From: Linnemannia hyalina
Lineage: Eukaryota > Mortierellomycota > Mortierellomycetes > Mortierellales > Mortierellaceae
Length of the DNA: 64,000 nucleotides
Direction of reading: 5' to 3'
Assembly (NCBI GenBank): GCA_019671135.1
Contig: JAHRHY010000008.1
Coordinates: forward strand, 1,860,001-1,924,000
The position numbers and the translations under genes were made by a program. The notes below the pieces were generated by a model, which saw only the letters and a program-made list of their open reading frames with translations, was not told the DNA's origin and made no database searches. Positions within the stretch are counted from its first letter, which is position 1. Each line of letters opens with the position of its first letter. This document shows, piece after piece, positions 24,152 through 35,999 of this stretch.

Positions 24152-24401
24152 CGAGAGAGCTGCTGCATCTTCCCGCCCAAAAAAACTGGAGCGCCGTCGA
24201 CTCATTTGTTTCCTTGCCTTGCTTCCATTGTTCCTCGCTTGCAATGACCTCCTGTTCCTTGTACTTTTATCCTGCTTTGTCCTGTTTGTCTTGGTCCTTT
24301 GTACGTGTTATAACGCGCGCTGATCTGTTACAACTGCGGAAAAAAGAGAAAAGCAAGAGTGCCTACCTGAGCTTGATCGCCCACCATTCACGGGCGGCCA
24401 T
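21696..24401 (-). CDS. Mitochondrial carrier family protein, NAD/nucleotide/folate-type subgroup
   Basis: Exons read 24401-24367 (tentative), 23079-22931, 22799-22656, 22503-22397, 22297-22126 and 22006-21696, giving 305 residues, the usual carrier length. All three repeats show the signature: CPLDVVKTRLQNQG, NPLWVIKTRFMTQ and YPHEVIRTRLQNQS. The partner motifs GVRGLYRGLGP, GLRGFYKGLGSS and GIRAFYKGMP are also present. PLWVIKTR with LQFPLYEKLRLWL is typical of the branch holding yeast Yia6/Flx1/Rim2 and human SLC25A32/33/36. These move NAD+, FAD/folate or pyrimidine nucleotides across the inner mitochondrial membrane. Which substrate cannot be decided here. The first exon (MAAREWWAIKLR) was chosen because its donor phase fits and the total length becomes normal. 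It implies a 1.29-kb intron, unusually long, so this start is uncertain. Confidence 0.85.
23080..24366 (-). other. Putative long first intron of the carrier gene, or intergenic region
   Basis: About 1.3 kb with no convincing coding sequence. It has an A run of about 25 at 24126-24150 and G/A-rich stretches. If the tentative first exon of the carrier is wrong, this is simply its upstream region. Confidence 0.35.
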
Positions 24402-26127
24402 TGTCTTGCTGGCAAGTATGGGGTTTGAATGTGTTATTGTGAGGAAAGAGGAAATGAAAGAAAGGAGGTGGGTGAAAGGTTTTTATAGGGTGGCCTGTTG
24501 GGGTGTTCGAGGATTCAAGCGTTTTTGAAAAAGAATGCGTCCAACGGTCCTAGCTGTTGTGTTGTGGAAAGTGGAGAGTGGAGAAAAAAAAAGGGAGAGT
24601 AGGGAGTTGTGTTTTCGTTGTGTATTGAGATCAAGGGAGGGAGGAGGTGGTCGAGTCGAAGTGTCGAACGAAGAGGTTTGAAATGTAAAAAAAGGAGAAA
24701 AAAGGAAGGAAAAAGTAGAACAAAAAAAAAGAGAGGAGAGCGAAAGGCGCAGAAGAGCTGAGAGGACAGCGTTGAAAAAGGTGAAGGAAGGATGGGGTGT
24801 TGATGATGTGAGTGATTACGAGTGTCGGTGTGAGCAGCAAGGAAGGGAAGGGATGGACGAAAGAAAGAAAGGCAAAGGAAGAGAGTCTAATCAGACGCGA
24901 CCAACAGGAAAAATAAGAACGAAGGGGAAGGAAGGAAGGAAGTAAGGAAAGAAAAAAGGCAAAATGAAAAAAAGAGAAGAGAAACGTGAGCATTTGATTT
25001 TTAATGTCGGTCTGGCACCGTAGGAAAGAGGGGAAAGAGGGAAATGAAAAAATCTGACGTGCCAGATGCCTCTCGTGCTCAATTGGAGGAGAATGAGAAA
25101 GAGACCGTTCATGCAAGTCCAGCAACATCCGCCAGCAACAACAAGTAGGTGCCCACTTCCCTTCTTCCCCTCCTCCCCTTGCTCACTTGTTTGTTTGTGT
25201 ACATGTCCTGCACACCAGGACACATGTACATCTCTCTTGCATTGGACAACAAACAACAAACAAACAAAGACAAGCCCTGTGCGCCCAAACAAATGCGCTT
25301 AGATCATATCATCCTCGGTGACCTCCTCCTCTTCATACCATATCAATTCGTTGTGCTGTTCGTGTTTCCAAGTTGGATGTCTCGTACCTCACGATACGAA
25401 TAAGCATTTCTTCCCACGACTCACTTTTATTTCATTATGGACTATTCCCGTAAGCCCACATGCCCTTTGAACACACTTGATGCCCGTACGCCAATCGCCT
25501 TCTTCGTGCTGAGAATGAGTAAAGAAATGCTTTGCTACAACGCGTTCCTTCTAACCGTCGAAGATGCCACCTGCGTACCTACAGCTGTACCTCATCGATC
25601 TCAACAGCCACCTAGCGCGTCAAGACATGAAAGACCCTGACTAATTATTATTTTTACTCATGCTCTCCTATTTCAATACTTTGCACTTGGTCTGAGCGTG
25701 TTTGACACCCTTCTTCTTTCGTCGTCATCGCCATCGTAATCATCATCATCACCATCATGGCTGGCATTCCCCTATTCAAATGGGGCCCTGCTAAAAGTCA
25801 TGCCTATGACGACGGGGTAGGTTAGCATAACAAGGCCCTGTTTCACTTTTTTTTTCTTCCAATCAGTCACATGACCCTTCCATTCTTCGACCTTTATTTC
25901 AATGCAAAAAGGAAAAAGAACAAGAAACAGTTGCTGGTGACCAAGGTCCAATTCCATTTGGCCTTGGATTATCCTCCGTCCCTCCAGTCTTTCTTCTTCG
26001 TCTTCATCTTCATTTTCTACTTCTACTCTCTTCTTCTTTCCTCTCTTCTCTTCCCAACACTTGTTTTTCACTCACACCCACACACACACACACATATACT
26101 CACCTCATACCACACTATCAATCAGTC
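24402..26127. other. Intergenic region with purine-rich tract and a possible upstream ORF
   Basis: From 24540 to 25060 the plus strand is strongly G/A-rich with many GGAAGG units. From 26000 it is C/T-rich with a short CA run at about 26078-26092. A 22-codon frame starts at 25757 (MAGIPLFKWGPAKSHAYDDG) and ends at 25825. It could be an upstream ORF or, since GTAGGT follows the Gly codon, a short first exon of something unrecognised. Otherwise no gene is seen. Confidence 0.35.
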
Positions 26128-27119
26128 ATGTCACACCAACGCTCTCAGTCAACCTCAAGCATCCTCAACGAACTCGGCAACTCCTCCTCTTATACCAATA
26201 AGAATACCACAAAGACAGCTCCACTCTCAATCTCACTCCCACGCCAACGGTCCATGTCAACATCGTTCGGCTTCTCCGGTCCCCCCTCGTCCTCTGCCAC
26301 TCCAACATCCCCTATCTCATCCTTCTCTGCCTCATCATCCATCAACCCAAACCCTTTTCTCAACCCCATCATATCCCCTTCCTCCGGCTCTTCTTCTGGA
26401 GGTGGAGGTGGTGGTGGCGGTTCGAATGCCACGCCCTCGTCGACCCTGGCTTCCTTGTCGTCGAGTACCCCTTCGTTGAACCGACGCTTCTCTGCCAACT
26501 TTACAAACCCTTTGACTACCACTGCGAACATGGGTACCTCGTCCGCTTCGATCGTATGTATCTCTTGGCATGCATATTTACTTGGAAGATCGTCATTTAA
26601 TTATTTGGGAGGTTTTACTTTTTTGGTCCTCACAACAACACAAACCGTGGAAAAGCAAACTGACAAACTATATTTCCATACCTTTTTCAATCACCGTACA
26701 TCACTACCACAAACCAGGATGATCGCGGTAGAAGACAAAGCCTCTTCGGCTCATCCCCCCCACTCGCCCGCCACCACACCGACATCCACGAACCTACCTT
26801 CACCACTAACACCACAACTTATGCTCATAACTCTACCGAGACTGGTGGCGGCGGTGGAGGAGGTGGAGGAGGTGGAGGGATTGGAGGGCTCTTCCGTAAA
26901 TTCTCGGTCAGCGGTCGATCCGGCAACCACCCACTCGATCGAAATGAACCCGGTCCGGCTTCTTCGCACGACATCCCCAATACCTACCAGGGTCCAACGG
27001 CGCCAATGGCACACATCAAGGCTGTCGATGCCTTGAAACAGCCGGCGCAGAAGGAACAAATCTCACGGTCTAGCAGTCCTATGCGGAACATGATCCTAAA
27101 CGGACAAATGCTTGATTGA
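26128..27119 (+). CDS. Ser/Gly-rich, mostly disordered protein of unknown function
   Basis: Two exons, 26128-26553 and 26718-27119, join in phase to 275 residues. The protein begins MSHQRSQSTSSILNELGNSS and is dominated by Ser, Thr, Pro and Asn, with two Gly runs (eight Gly in exon 1, twelve in exon 2). RQSLFGSSPPLARHHTD and GGLFRKFSVSGRSGNHPLDR suggest phosphorylation sites of the RxxS type. The C terminus ISRSSSPMRNMILNGQMLD looks like a short conserved motif rather than filler. There is no signal peptide, membrane segment or enzyme motif. It ends tail to tail with MED22. A regulatory or signalling adaptor is possible but not shown. Confidence 0.75.
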
Positions 27120-27385
27120 AGCGGCAGAACAACGAGGAGAGCGTCAAGGTTATGGAAAAAAACAAGAAACAAGAGGATGAGGATGGTGGAGAGAAAAAAG
27201 AAGGGAGGTCTGATCGCTGCTTTCTCTTCGCCTTGACTTGTGGGATGAAAACAATCTATCACCGTTTCTTTTGCAATTCCTTCTGTATATATCATATCCC
27301 GTCCTTGCCGAAATAAAAAAACGCGTTCCATGTGTATAATACAACTGGTACTTTATTCCCAGTAAAAACAAGAACCATCCTCATG

Positions 27386-28236
27386 CTACACCACCCTCTC
27401 CTCAGTCGTCGAAACACCAACAGAAGAGGAAGAAGATCCATAACAAGCCTGCTCAAGCTCCCAAATCGTCTTATCCACCTCCTCCTTCAACCCCATCACC
27501 CTCTGCTTCACCGCCGTCTTCTGGCTCGACAGCTCCTGTTGCCTCTGTGTTGATAGTTGTGCAAGTGTCGTCGTATCGTTTAGGAGCAAGGTCTGTTTGA
27601 GCTCGGTCACCATGGTGAGGAGGGATTCTGCCGAAGAGACAATGTTGGTGGCCCGACCTTGAATCTGGTAGGATTCTTGGGCGAGCTTGTATTTGTCCTT
27701 TGATTGTGTTAATGATTCGCTGTGGGTGATCTATGGTGTGTAAGAGAGAGTTGTATGTTTTAGAGTGCTGTCAGTCCCATGGTTCGTAGATTCTCACTCA
27801 CTCACATCCAGTCATCTCACATCGTCCTGTAAAATAAACGCGCAAACAAAATAGAACATGGTGAATGGCACACCACCTCACGATAATAAACTATTGGAGG
27901 GAGGGAACTTACGGATGCGGTTTTGATAATATCGCCAAAGGACTCCATCAACTGAGCAACATCCATATCCAACCGCTTGTTGTACGCTTCCTCGATCTCC
28001 TGTAACGCGCTCAAGTTCGTGTTCCTCGTCGCTCCTCCAGCACCCGCCGCACCACCTGCTGCATTGCCGCCGGCCCCTCCTGCTACTCCTGCTGTTGCAG
28101 CTCCACCGCCACCGATGACGGGACTTCCTGCACCAGGGTTCTGCCCGGGAGCTCCTCCGACGCCACCAACTCCTCCGGGCATCCCTCCTGGGCCTCCCGC
28201 AGGACCTCCTACTCCCATTGGACGATATGCTGCCAT
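27386..28236 (-). CDS. MED22: Mediator complex subunit 22 (Med22/Srb6)
   Basis: Two exons, 28236-27913 and 27730-27386, join in phase to 222 residues. The start at 28236 is the ATG directly before MAAYRPMGVGG. An in-frame ATG upstream adds low-quality sequence. The first 75 residues are almost only Gly, Ala and Pro. The Med22 core follows: LQEIEEAYNKRLDMDVAQLM, ESFGDIIKTAS, then QGRATNIVSSAESLLTMVTE and LKQTLLLND. This matches the helical bundle of Med22, which pairs with Med11 in the Mediator head and contacts RNA polymerase II in the nucleus. The C-terminal helix (QQELSSQKTAVKQRVMGLKE) is also usual. Yeast Srb6 is about 120 residues. The extra length here is the Gly/Ala-rich leader and a Ser-rich tail. 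Confidence 0.9.
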
Positions 28237-28877
28237 TATTGATTTGGTCTTATGTATGTGTGTTTTGTGCGGCCGGGGGGGGGGAAGGGGGTTTGTTCTT
28301 GTCCAGGTACTTTTGATACTGTGTTTTCCCGATGTCCTTTGTTTGTTCCTTGGGTCCTGAATGAAGCGCGATCCTGAATGCCTCTGAGTGTTTTGTTGGT
28401 GAGTTGAGAGATGTTGAATGAAGGTGATGTCCGCCATTTTTAAAACTGTGCGGTGAGGTGTAATTTTAGCGTTTCTGCTATGTACCTCTGCGTCACAACA
28501 GAGGGAGAGGGGGGCGAAATGCCCTCTCCTTCCAAACTTAAAAATTAGAATATTACTACCACATTTACATCATGGATGTCCACGGACAAAGCAGCAGGCA
28601 CAACACAACCACAACGTCATTATGGACTCCCTTACCACAAACTATCTTATATACGGCGCATGGATCCCCCTCGGTCTCAACTTCCCCTCCTCCACCCCGA
28701 AACCCCCCACCCCCTACCTTGCTACTACACCTGTCACCACCGCTGGAGAATCACAGGTTTTTTTTCGAGCGTTTTTCTGTTAAATTATTTGTTTAATTGG
28801 AGGCATTGTTTCTACGTTTGAAATTAACAAACCCCATCGGTGACGGTAACGGCGCAATGCAAACCCTTCGCGCGGTT
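28237..28877. other. Intergenic between MED22 and the RhoGAP gene
   Basis: It includes the MED22 leader with a G-run (about 28276-28284) and the 3' flank of the RhoGAP gene. No gene is seen. Confidence 0.35.
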
Positions 28878-29496
28878 TTAGGCGCGTTGAGTGGCAGGAG
28901 AGGATTCAGCCGACCCGTGCTCATACTGCTCCCCTCCTCCCTCACCAACATCCTCGCCATCACGTGGTCCAAAGTCCTCTTCAAAAGCACTTTTCCGGGT
29001 TGGATCATACCCATTCTGCTGGTGCTGCCCTTCATGTTCATACTCCCCATTCGGCAGAACACCACCATCACGAAGACTCACCCCCGCAAGTGCCTCCGCG
29101 ATCTCCTGTTGCATGTCCACGTCCTCGTCGTCCTCGTCAATAGGGTGAACCATCATACCTCCACGCTGATACGCCTGATGACGGTGCTGTTGCTGCTGCT
29201 GGTGGTGGCCATACTCCTCTTCCTGGTACTCTTCTCCTTCCAACTCCTCATTCTCTCCCTGCTCTTGAAACTCCCCTCCATCTCCTTCCTCTTCTTCCTC
29301 GTCGTCTTCAATATCAAAGATGGCACCATAGTTGTTGAGTAAGGATTCGATGATCCGGCATTGAAGCCCCATATCCGCCAGCTCCGTCACCGCATCCCCA
29401 CCTCCACTCGTGCTCGTCAACGTCGGTCCAAAGATGAGTCCCAGATTCGAGGCCCCCATCTTGTTAACCTCCTGATTCGCCTGCACCCTACGAAAA

Positions 29497-29533
<37 letters not shown>

Positions 29534-32500
29534 AAACAGAAAAAAACACGGCGTTAGTCACCATGGTTCTTCCTGGCCATAGACACCCCCCCCCCCCCCC
29601 CCCAAAAAAAAAAAAAAAAATGATCCGATTTTTTCTCCAAGTAACGTACTTGTTCAAATGACACATCAAGAACTTGAGTGTCGCGTAATTAGGATCCGGG
29701 AGCTGGTTCGTAACCTGATGCAAGTTCATCAACTGGAGCGATGGGTCTTCAATGTTCGCAGCCCGGATGAACTCTGGGTACAGCTGTCGTGTCAAGAGTG
29801 GATCGGGAAGTTCTCGGAACCATGTCTTCAGCACACTGGCGACACTGTTGATATCCCCGCAGTTCTCTTCACTGTTCAGATCCACCGCCGAGCAATCTAG
29901 TTGAAAAGTTATGGGATAAGAATATGAGAATGTGAGTCCTGGTTGGAATAGACTCCAATAGTAAGACCATGTATGGATCGTGCTATGTAAATGCTGTTAG
30001 TTACCTCGGTCAAAGGCGGAACGGAGACGGTTTGTTGCAGATGTGATTCCAGAGACACGGTAGATGCCTTTGATATCCATGCCTATCAAAAGTCGAATTC
30101 GCCCAAAAAGGATATGTTAGCCCAGGATCGGCAATGTTACACACATGAAAACCAGTTGCGCTAAGTGATTTAACCTCATTTCTCACCAAAGCGTTCTATT
30201 GCCTCCGTGCACTTGACTACGATCTCGGGCAGGTCAGTCTCATCACGGACGAGCTGTTCTGCAAGATCGCATCCAAAGATCGGCTTCGGGTTGATAATTG
30301 ACTGTGCTTGCGTCGACTATGAACAAGGAGGCAACAGTGTAGCGTTAGAATATATGTACATGGCCATCAGAAGTTCAATTGCAAATGAAAAAGAAGAGAC
30401 GTCGCACTAACCATGAGGTATTCCTGGTATGGGGCGGCGGACTTTGTCACAGGGTTGGCTTTGACTGAGTAAGCTTGGACGAACGTTTGAAGATCTGTGT
30501 CTTTGTTAATCAATTCAACTCTGTCGCGCAAGCCCAGATCTAGAAGGTTGAAGTGGAGTTGTCCAAGCATATTAGTATGGTGACATATGAAGAGTCGCTT
30601 CCTAACTGCCGCGTCTGTGCTTGTTACCCCTGAAGTCGTACCTGATCCGTTGATAGGGTTGAGGATAACGGCGTCCCTCATCATGTAGTCTTCTGACATG
30701 TATCCATAGCGTATCAAGTAGTACTGCAGCGACAGGTCCGACTCGTCAATTGTATCTTTCAAGTTCTAATAGTAGATTACGCGAATAAGAAAATTGGTGA
30801 GTAACATGAACTCTGGTCAACCTAGAATCTGAGAGTTGTGCTAATGTGTTACCTTCAAGATACTCGGGAGGATGTTGGAAAAGTAGTATTGCCGCATATC
30901 ATTTGTCTTGGCCAACTGAGTCTTGTACTGCTCATGTGCCGCTGTCGCCTTGGCCCTCGCCTCTTCCTCTTGCTTATGAAGCTATCGCGGCAAAACAAAG
31001 AAAACAAACGTTCGTTAACAACATAGACCCACCTGCGAACCAATCGACTCACCATTAGAAGCAAAGAAAAGAGTAGTGACGCATTAATACCTGATTGACA
31101 GACTTGGGCTGTCTGAAAATACTCATGGTCATTCCCTTGGTCACAGTCTTCTTGGGTGCAGTGGGGTCAGCCGACTTTTGCAGAATAGTGCGCTCCCACT
31201 CTTCCGTCAGTGTATCGTACTTTTGCTTTGCCTATGACAGCGCGGAGGGGAGTTAAGAAATGAAATAAGGGGGGGGGGGGGGGCAAGGATATAGGGGAGT
31301 GTTAATGATGTCTTTTTTTCGATACTTGAATCTTTCTGTTTTTTTGCATGCAGACAGTCTTTCGTTTGTTGCTTACCTTGTCTAGGTTTTGTTCATGATC
31401 CTGTACGATTCTCTCCTGCTTTGCTCCTGCCTCCTTAAACTAGATACATACAAAAGAGATGAATGAGAACCTTTTTGTCAGATACTAGGATTTCTGTGAT
31501 CCCCCCTCCGTTTTGTCCATGCAAGAGTAGGTCACCAGTCTGACCACGAATGAATATTTTGGATACCTGCTTACGGCTGCGATCCGTCTCCTTGTAGATG
31601 GCCGACAGTTCCTCGGATACAACCTGAAGATCTCTTGAGAGCTCGAGTCGGTTGTTGCCCATTCGCTCATGCATCTCTAGAATATGGTTCCAGCCATCTC
31701 CGTATGATCCTTGCTTATAATGGGCCACCACAGGGGTGCTGTTACTATTACTGCTGGCGCCTATGTAAGTCCCATTGCTGTTGCCACTGCCACTACCGGC
31801 GCTATAGACACTGCTGCCTTCTGGCTGTTGTTGACGATAGGTTTCCCGCATGCCGGAGGAGAGCTTCAACAGACTAGTCCCGTACTCTGCCTCCATGACC
31901 GACCGCTTCTTGAGAAACGAAACCAAGTCCTATCAATTGAGACAATCAAAAGGCACTTTTGTCAATAAACCTTCGCCTCTCATTTTTGCCTACTGTGGAT
32001 ATTGCGCATAAGGCTCCAGTGTATCGTTGATGTTTACCTTGCAGGAGTGTAGGTTCTGCTTGACCCGTTCCAGCAGAATGGGCAGCCCCGACTACATTTG
32101 AAGCAAAAGAGACGTCCGATTGGATTGGGCGGAGAGGGTGAGAAAACAGCACTATTGTGAGCAGTAACAATAGTAATAAAAAACGCGTTTCTAGTCGCAT
32201 GCAACACTTACATCGAGATCAGTCAAGTGGGCAATGAGCAACTTGGTGTTGGCATCCGCATCCCGGAGATCACTCTCAACATAGTCAACCACAGTCGAAT
32301 GCATTGACTGACCGTCCCCTCCTCCTCCTCCAGGTGCAGCAGCAGCAGCAAGAGCAGCGTCCTCGTCCGACTCGTTGAGTGCCTGGTGCTGAAGAAACGA
32401 CTGTTGGTGCGGTTGATGGTGATGCTGTTGGTCATACCCGTTTTGCTGTTGCTTATGAGCGTCGTCCTGCGGTTGCAAAAACATCATCGAGAACGGTCTT

Positions 32501-32790
32501 GTCTTCTTGGGAGACTTTGTCGGTGTATTGCTGGTGTGGTGGTAGTTCGAGGGGAAGGGCGAGCCCGTTGCTGTGTTGGAAGAAGATAGTGGTTGCTGTT
32601 GTTGTGTGGAGGGTAGTTGTCCGCCTCCTGCGTGTAATTGAGAGTTGTTGTTGGTGTGTTGAAGAAAGGAAGAACGGGTTGCAGGGAGAGTGGAGCTGGT
32701 GGTCGTTGACGAAGGCGTGGAGACGTAGAGCGATTGGGTCTTGGCTGCCCTTCGTTCTGCCTTCTCTGCGGCAGACCTTCCTGAAAGCAT
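28878..32790 (-). CDS. F-BAR and RhoGAP domain protein (Rgd2-like)
   Basis: Eleven exons: 32790-32212, 32091-32038, 31929-31567, 31439-31377, 31231-31091, 30981-30853, 30765-30412, 30316-30187, 30082-30005, 29896-29650 and 29487-28878. They join in phase to 915 residues. The first 190 residues are disordered and Gln/His-rich. The F-BAR region begins SGLPILLERVKQNLHSCKDL and VSFLKKRSVMEAEYGTSLLK and runs through a long coiled coil to NILPSILK. A linker with TIDESDLSLQYYLIRYGYMS may be part of a DEP-like fold. The RhoGAP domain starts near FGCDLAEQLV, carries the Arg-finger motif KGIYRVSGITSATNRLR, and continues WFRELPDPLL and NLGLIFGPTL. The tail is acidic. By family, it bends membrane and switches off Rho/Cdc42-type GTPases at growth sites. 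The start at 32790 follows a pyrimidine-rich leader; an earlier in-frame start is possible. Confidence 0.9.
29494..29620. repeat. Homopolymer cluster inside an intron of the RhoGAP gene
   Basis: The 162-nt intron between the last two exons contains an A run of about 31 (29501-29531), then a C run of about 16 directly followed by about 17 A (29587-29620). On the transcribed strand these are T, G and T runs. The flanking GT and AG are intact. Confidence 0.75.
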
Positions 32791-33516
32791 CCCGGAATAA
32801 CTATCGACGTGTAACTTTGGTTGTTGTTGTAGTTGCGAAGCGTGTGAGGAGACACCAACTGCTTTGTTGTCTGGCTGATTACTTTGTTTTATTTCAAGAA
32901 AGAAGGAATGGGAATGAGGAATTGAATGAAGAAAAGGAACAGTGAAGAAGGTGGAGATGGGAATGAGGAGACAAAGAAGAGGAAACGAAGAGGAAACAAA
33001 CAAAAAGCGCAAGGAAAGGAAGGAGTGTCGTCTCCCTGTAGTCCTTTGTATGCAGTCGATTAAAGTGCGACTTTTGATCAAGTGGACACAACAATTGACC
33101 CCTAGATTTGAGCAACCAGCCCCTCTTGCCTTTGTCTCATTACGCACAAGGTCACTTCACTTGGTTGCAAACAAACATATACATGCAGATGACGTGCGAT
33201 GGACAAAACAAATAAAGGGGCCTAAGGAAGAACAGAGACATCCTTGTCCACAACAACAAGTCCCAGGGTCAAGCCATTTTCCACATACACACATCGATCC
33301 GTTGGAGGTAATTAGTAGGGTGAGTGTGGATTAGGGACCTGTGTGTTGTTCCAGGGGTTAGAGACATGCACCAATCAATTGGAACGTCCATTTCAAACCG
33401 TTCTCCAGGTAAACAAAGGAGCACAACACACTGCTTTTGCCAACAAAGCAGCATGCGAGAGTGTAGAGACTTGAGATGCGTACATCAACGACGCCACCAA
33501 AATATGTATCTTTTAC
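32791..33516. promoter_or_regulatory. Upstream region of the RhoGAP gene up to the inverted-repeat element
   Basis: Just upstream of the RhoGAP start the plus strand is G/A-rich (about 32880-33030), that is pyrimidine-rich in gene orientation. No other gene is supported. The inverted-repeat element begins about 730 bp from the start codon and may have replaced distal promoter sequence. Confidence 0.4.
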
Positions 33517-35530
33517 GAAGCTCTGAACCCAGCCTAAAATGCACATTTTGCTGTCGAGGTGCTGGGACACAATTTCTCTTTTTACCTAGGCTCGACTCCA
33601 TCCGTCGATAAGCGTCTACGATTCTTATTCTCAGTCTTGGTCATGAGGCATTTGCTTCTCTGACGGCTGGCGTCAAAGTCGGAGGCCTTTTTGTTACATG
33701 ATGTCATGGTGAGTCTCTGCCGACCAAGCCACTCGTCAACTCAACTGTCCCCTATTACGCCGTTCCCTCCACCGTTCCTTCGTAAAAGTGCACCTCTCCC
33801 CTCCTGTTTTTTTCTTTGTCATTCCTCCTCCCTCCTGTTTTTTCTTCTTCTTTCTCTTTTTCTTTTCTCCCCCTCCTGTTTTTTCTTTCTCTTTTTCTTC
33901 CTCTTTCCTTCACCCTCCCCTCGTCCACATCCTCCACTCTCAACCATCTCCCCTCTCATCCAGCTCCACTCTCAACCAGCTCCCCTCTCATCCAGCTCCC
34001 CTCTGTCCGCATCGTCCTCGCCACCTTCACCTCTCTTTATTTTCGCCATCTTCACTCGCCCTCGAATCCTTTGCTCACCTCTTTTATTTGTTCGATATTG
34101 GACTCGCCCTCAGCCGCGTAATCCGCGCACATACCAACAAGGAAGCAAGGAAGCAAGGAAGCAAGGAAGCAAGGAAGCAAGGTAAAAAATGGGTCAGTCT
34201 TGAGTGGCAACAGCCATGACGTGTGTACGGGTGGAGAAGTGATGGTGAGCTGGGTCCACCTTGGGTACAGAAGAGCCAAAAACTGGGCTGTGCCCTGGGC
34301 TGCTCTTCATATGACCTGACCGTCAGCCTCGGCTGGCAGTGGCGCTGGATTTGAGCGGGGCTACTCGGACCACTCTGTAGGTACAGAAGAGCTATAGAAC
34401 ATGCCATGCGCTGGGCTGCTCTTCATATGACCTCCGCCATCGGCGGTGTTGCTGGTCCTTGTAGCTTTGCTCTCCGTCAGACTCGTGGGTACTTGAGGGT
34501 GCTTCGGCCCTCACGACGACCTCTCTCATTTCTTGGCATCCACTTCTCGCTGAGGGTACCGTGGCTTCGTGTGCATGTATGATTGTCCAACTCCGTGGGT
34601 ACCGAGGGCTATAGGACATGCCACGCGCTGGACTGCCCTTCATAATGACCTCACCGTTACCTGCCTGGGGCAAGCTTTGGGTAACGGTGGTGATGCTTGT
34701 TTCTGGATCTAGTACCGTCGTCTGCGATGTGCCTGAGGTCTTTTGAGACCTCGCTCAGCTCGGCTGCTTTCACCGCTGGGTGACTGGGGCCATCACCCCT
34801 GCTTTGTGGGGGTGGTTTAATAGCACACAAAGAAGTTGTACGGTTGTGTTTTGTTGTTGCTTAAGGCTGACCCATTTCTTTTTCTTCTTTCCAGTCTTTC
34901 TCTGTCCTTAATAGGTTTGTACGAATTTTCTTAGGATTGTCCGAGCAAGATTATGCGATAGAATCGAGCAAGAGGGTAGCAATAGGATCAACGACAAGAT
35001 AGAATTAGTTGCATTTCGGCTGTTCAATAAAACATAGAGTAAAAGGTGCTGAAAAACAATGTTCAACATGACAAATATAACAAACTCACAAGGGTATTGC
35101 AGTTGTTTGTTTACATCGAAAACATGTCTGTATTAATATACGAGTAGATTGTCTTTTGCAGCGGACGCAGTCTGAGTCCCATAAAAGACACAATCCTCCA
35201 TCTGACCATTTTCAACTTCTTCCACCATCTCTCTCTACTATACCTTCTCGCGGACATTCATCATTGGCATCCACGGCCTCTGAGCTTGACTGCGAAAGAA
35301 AGACAAATACCCAACCCCTCGCACGCATGGGCACAGCGTTCTGTCCCACATGCAGCCTTGGCACCTGCTCTCAGCACTCGATCCATGTCGATTTACTGGG
35401 TTCTCTACCCTACAGTTCAATATGCGTGTAGCTGCAACAGTATCCAAAATCGCATGGCTCACACAAACACGTTTTGTGGAGAAGGAAGCTCAAGGCAATC
35501 AATTCTGACCAATCATTTTTTTTTGAAAAG
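33517..35530 (+). repeat. Left inverted arm (about 2.0 kb)
   Basis: Reverse-complement match to 38738-40731. The arm has a C/T-rich outer third with repeated CCCCTCTCATCCAGCTCC-like units (33950-34005). Next is a tandem run of the 8-mer AAGGAAGC (about 34137-34182, five to six copies). The inner part contains three related modules built around GGGCTGCTCTTCATATGACC (near 34288, 34411 and, more diverged, 34632). A 93-codon minus frame at 34392-34673 is shared with the other arm. It spans the modules and is more likely a by-product than a gene. Confidence 0.88.
34137..34182 (+). repeat. Tandem AAGGAAGC 8-mer run in the left arm only
   Basis: Five to six head-to-tail copies of the 8-mer. The equivalent place in the right arm (about 40088-40100) has a single copy, so this is a length difference between otherwise matching arms. 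Confidence 0.85.
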
Positions 35531-35999
35531 TTCCCTTCGCCACAAGATACGAAGCCGCTGAAGAGTTTGATGACAATACATAAGTCATTCACAGACTGGG
35601 GAGGCCAGATAGATCATCCAGGGATGCATTGTGACGAGAGACACCGATGGCGACAATCATCTGTTCCACCGGTGGGCGCCATCTCTTGTATTATTTCCTC
35701 TTGTTCAAAGATCAAAGTATTCATCTTTTTTGCTCCTTAGTCTTCTTCTCCACCATGGCACGTTTTGTTTTTGATTTCTTTCTCCTTACACAGGGCACAC
35801 TACTTTCTTTGACGTCTTCTCTTTTTCTTCTGCGCTACGGATACAAACGTGTCTCTGGTAGCTGCCAGTGAAAAAGACGACCAAGAGAGACATGTGTCAA
35901 TGCTGAGCACCTTTCCTATTGGGTCACATTGTCATTCGTGAAGTATGTGTGTATGATTACTTGGTCATTTCCATACGTCTTTCTCTGCTCTGCACCTTG
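35531..35999. other. Interior of the inverted-repeat element with no recognisable coding sequence
   Basis: Between the left arm and the relic gene, no RuvC-III or zinc-finger motif and no convincing exon is seen on either strand. Confidence 0.4.

Noticed and set aside
29494..29584. Reading through the intron to make one continuous RhoGAP exon
   Set aside because: It would insert homopolymer-encoded Phe and Gly runs into the RhoGAP fold. Clean GT-AG sites restore the domain.
33691..34219. C/T-rich frames in the outer left arm and their mirror at 40116-40544
   Set aside because: Low-complexity Ser/Phe/Pro translations differ in frame and are by-products of CTTTTTCTTC-type repeats.
34392..34673. 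93-codon frame present in both inverted arms (also 39596-39877)
   Set aside because: Identity between arms comes from arm identity, not protein selection. The translated sequence tracks the internal DNA modules and has no family resemblance.
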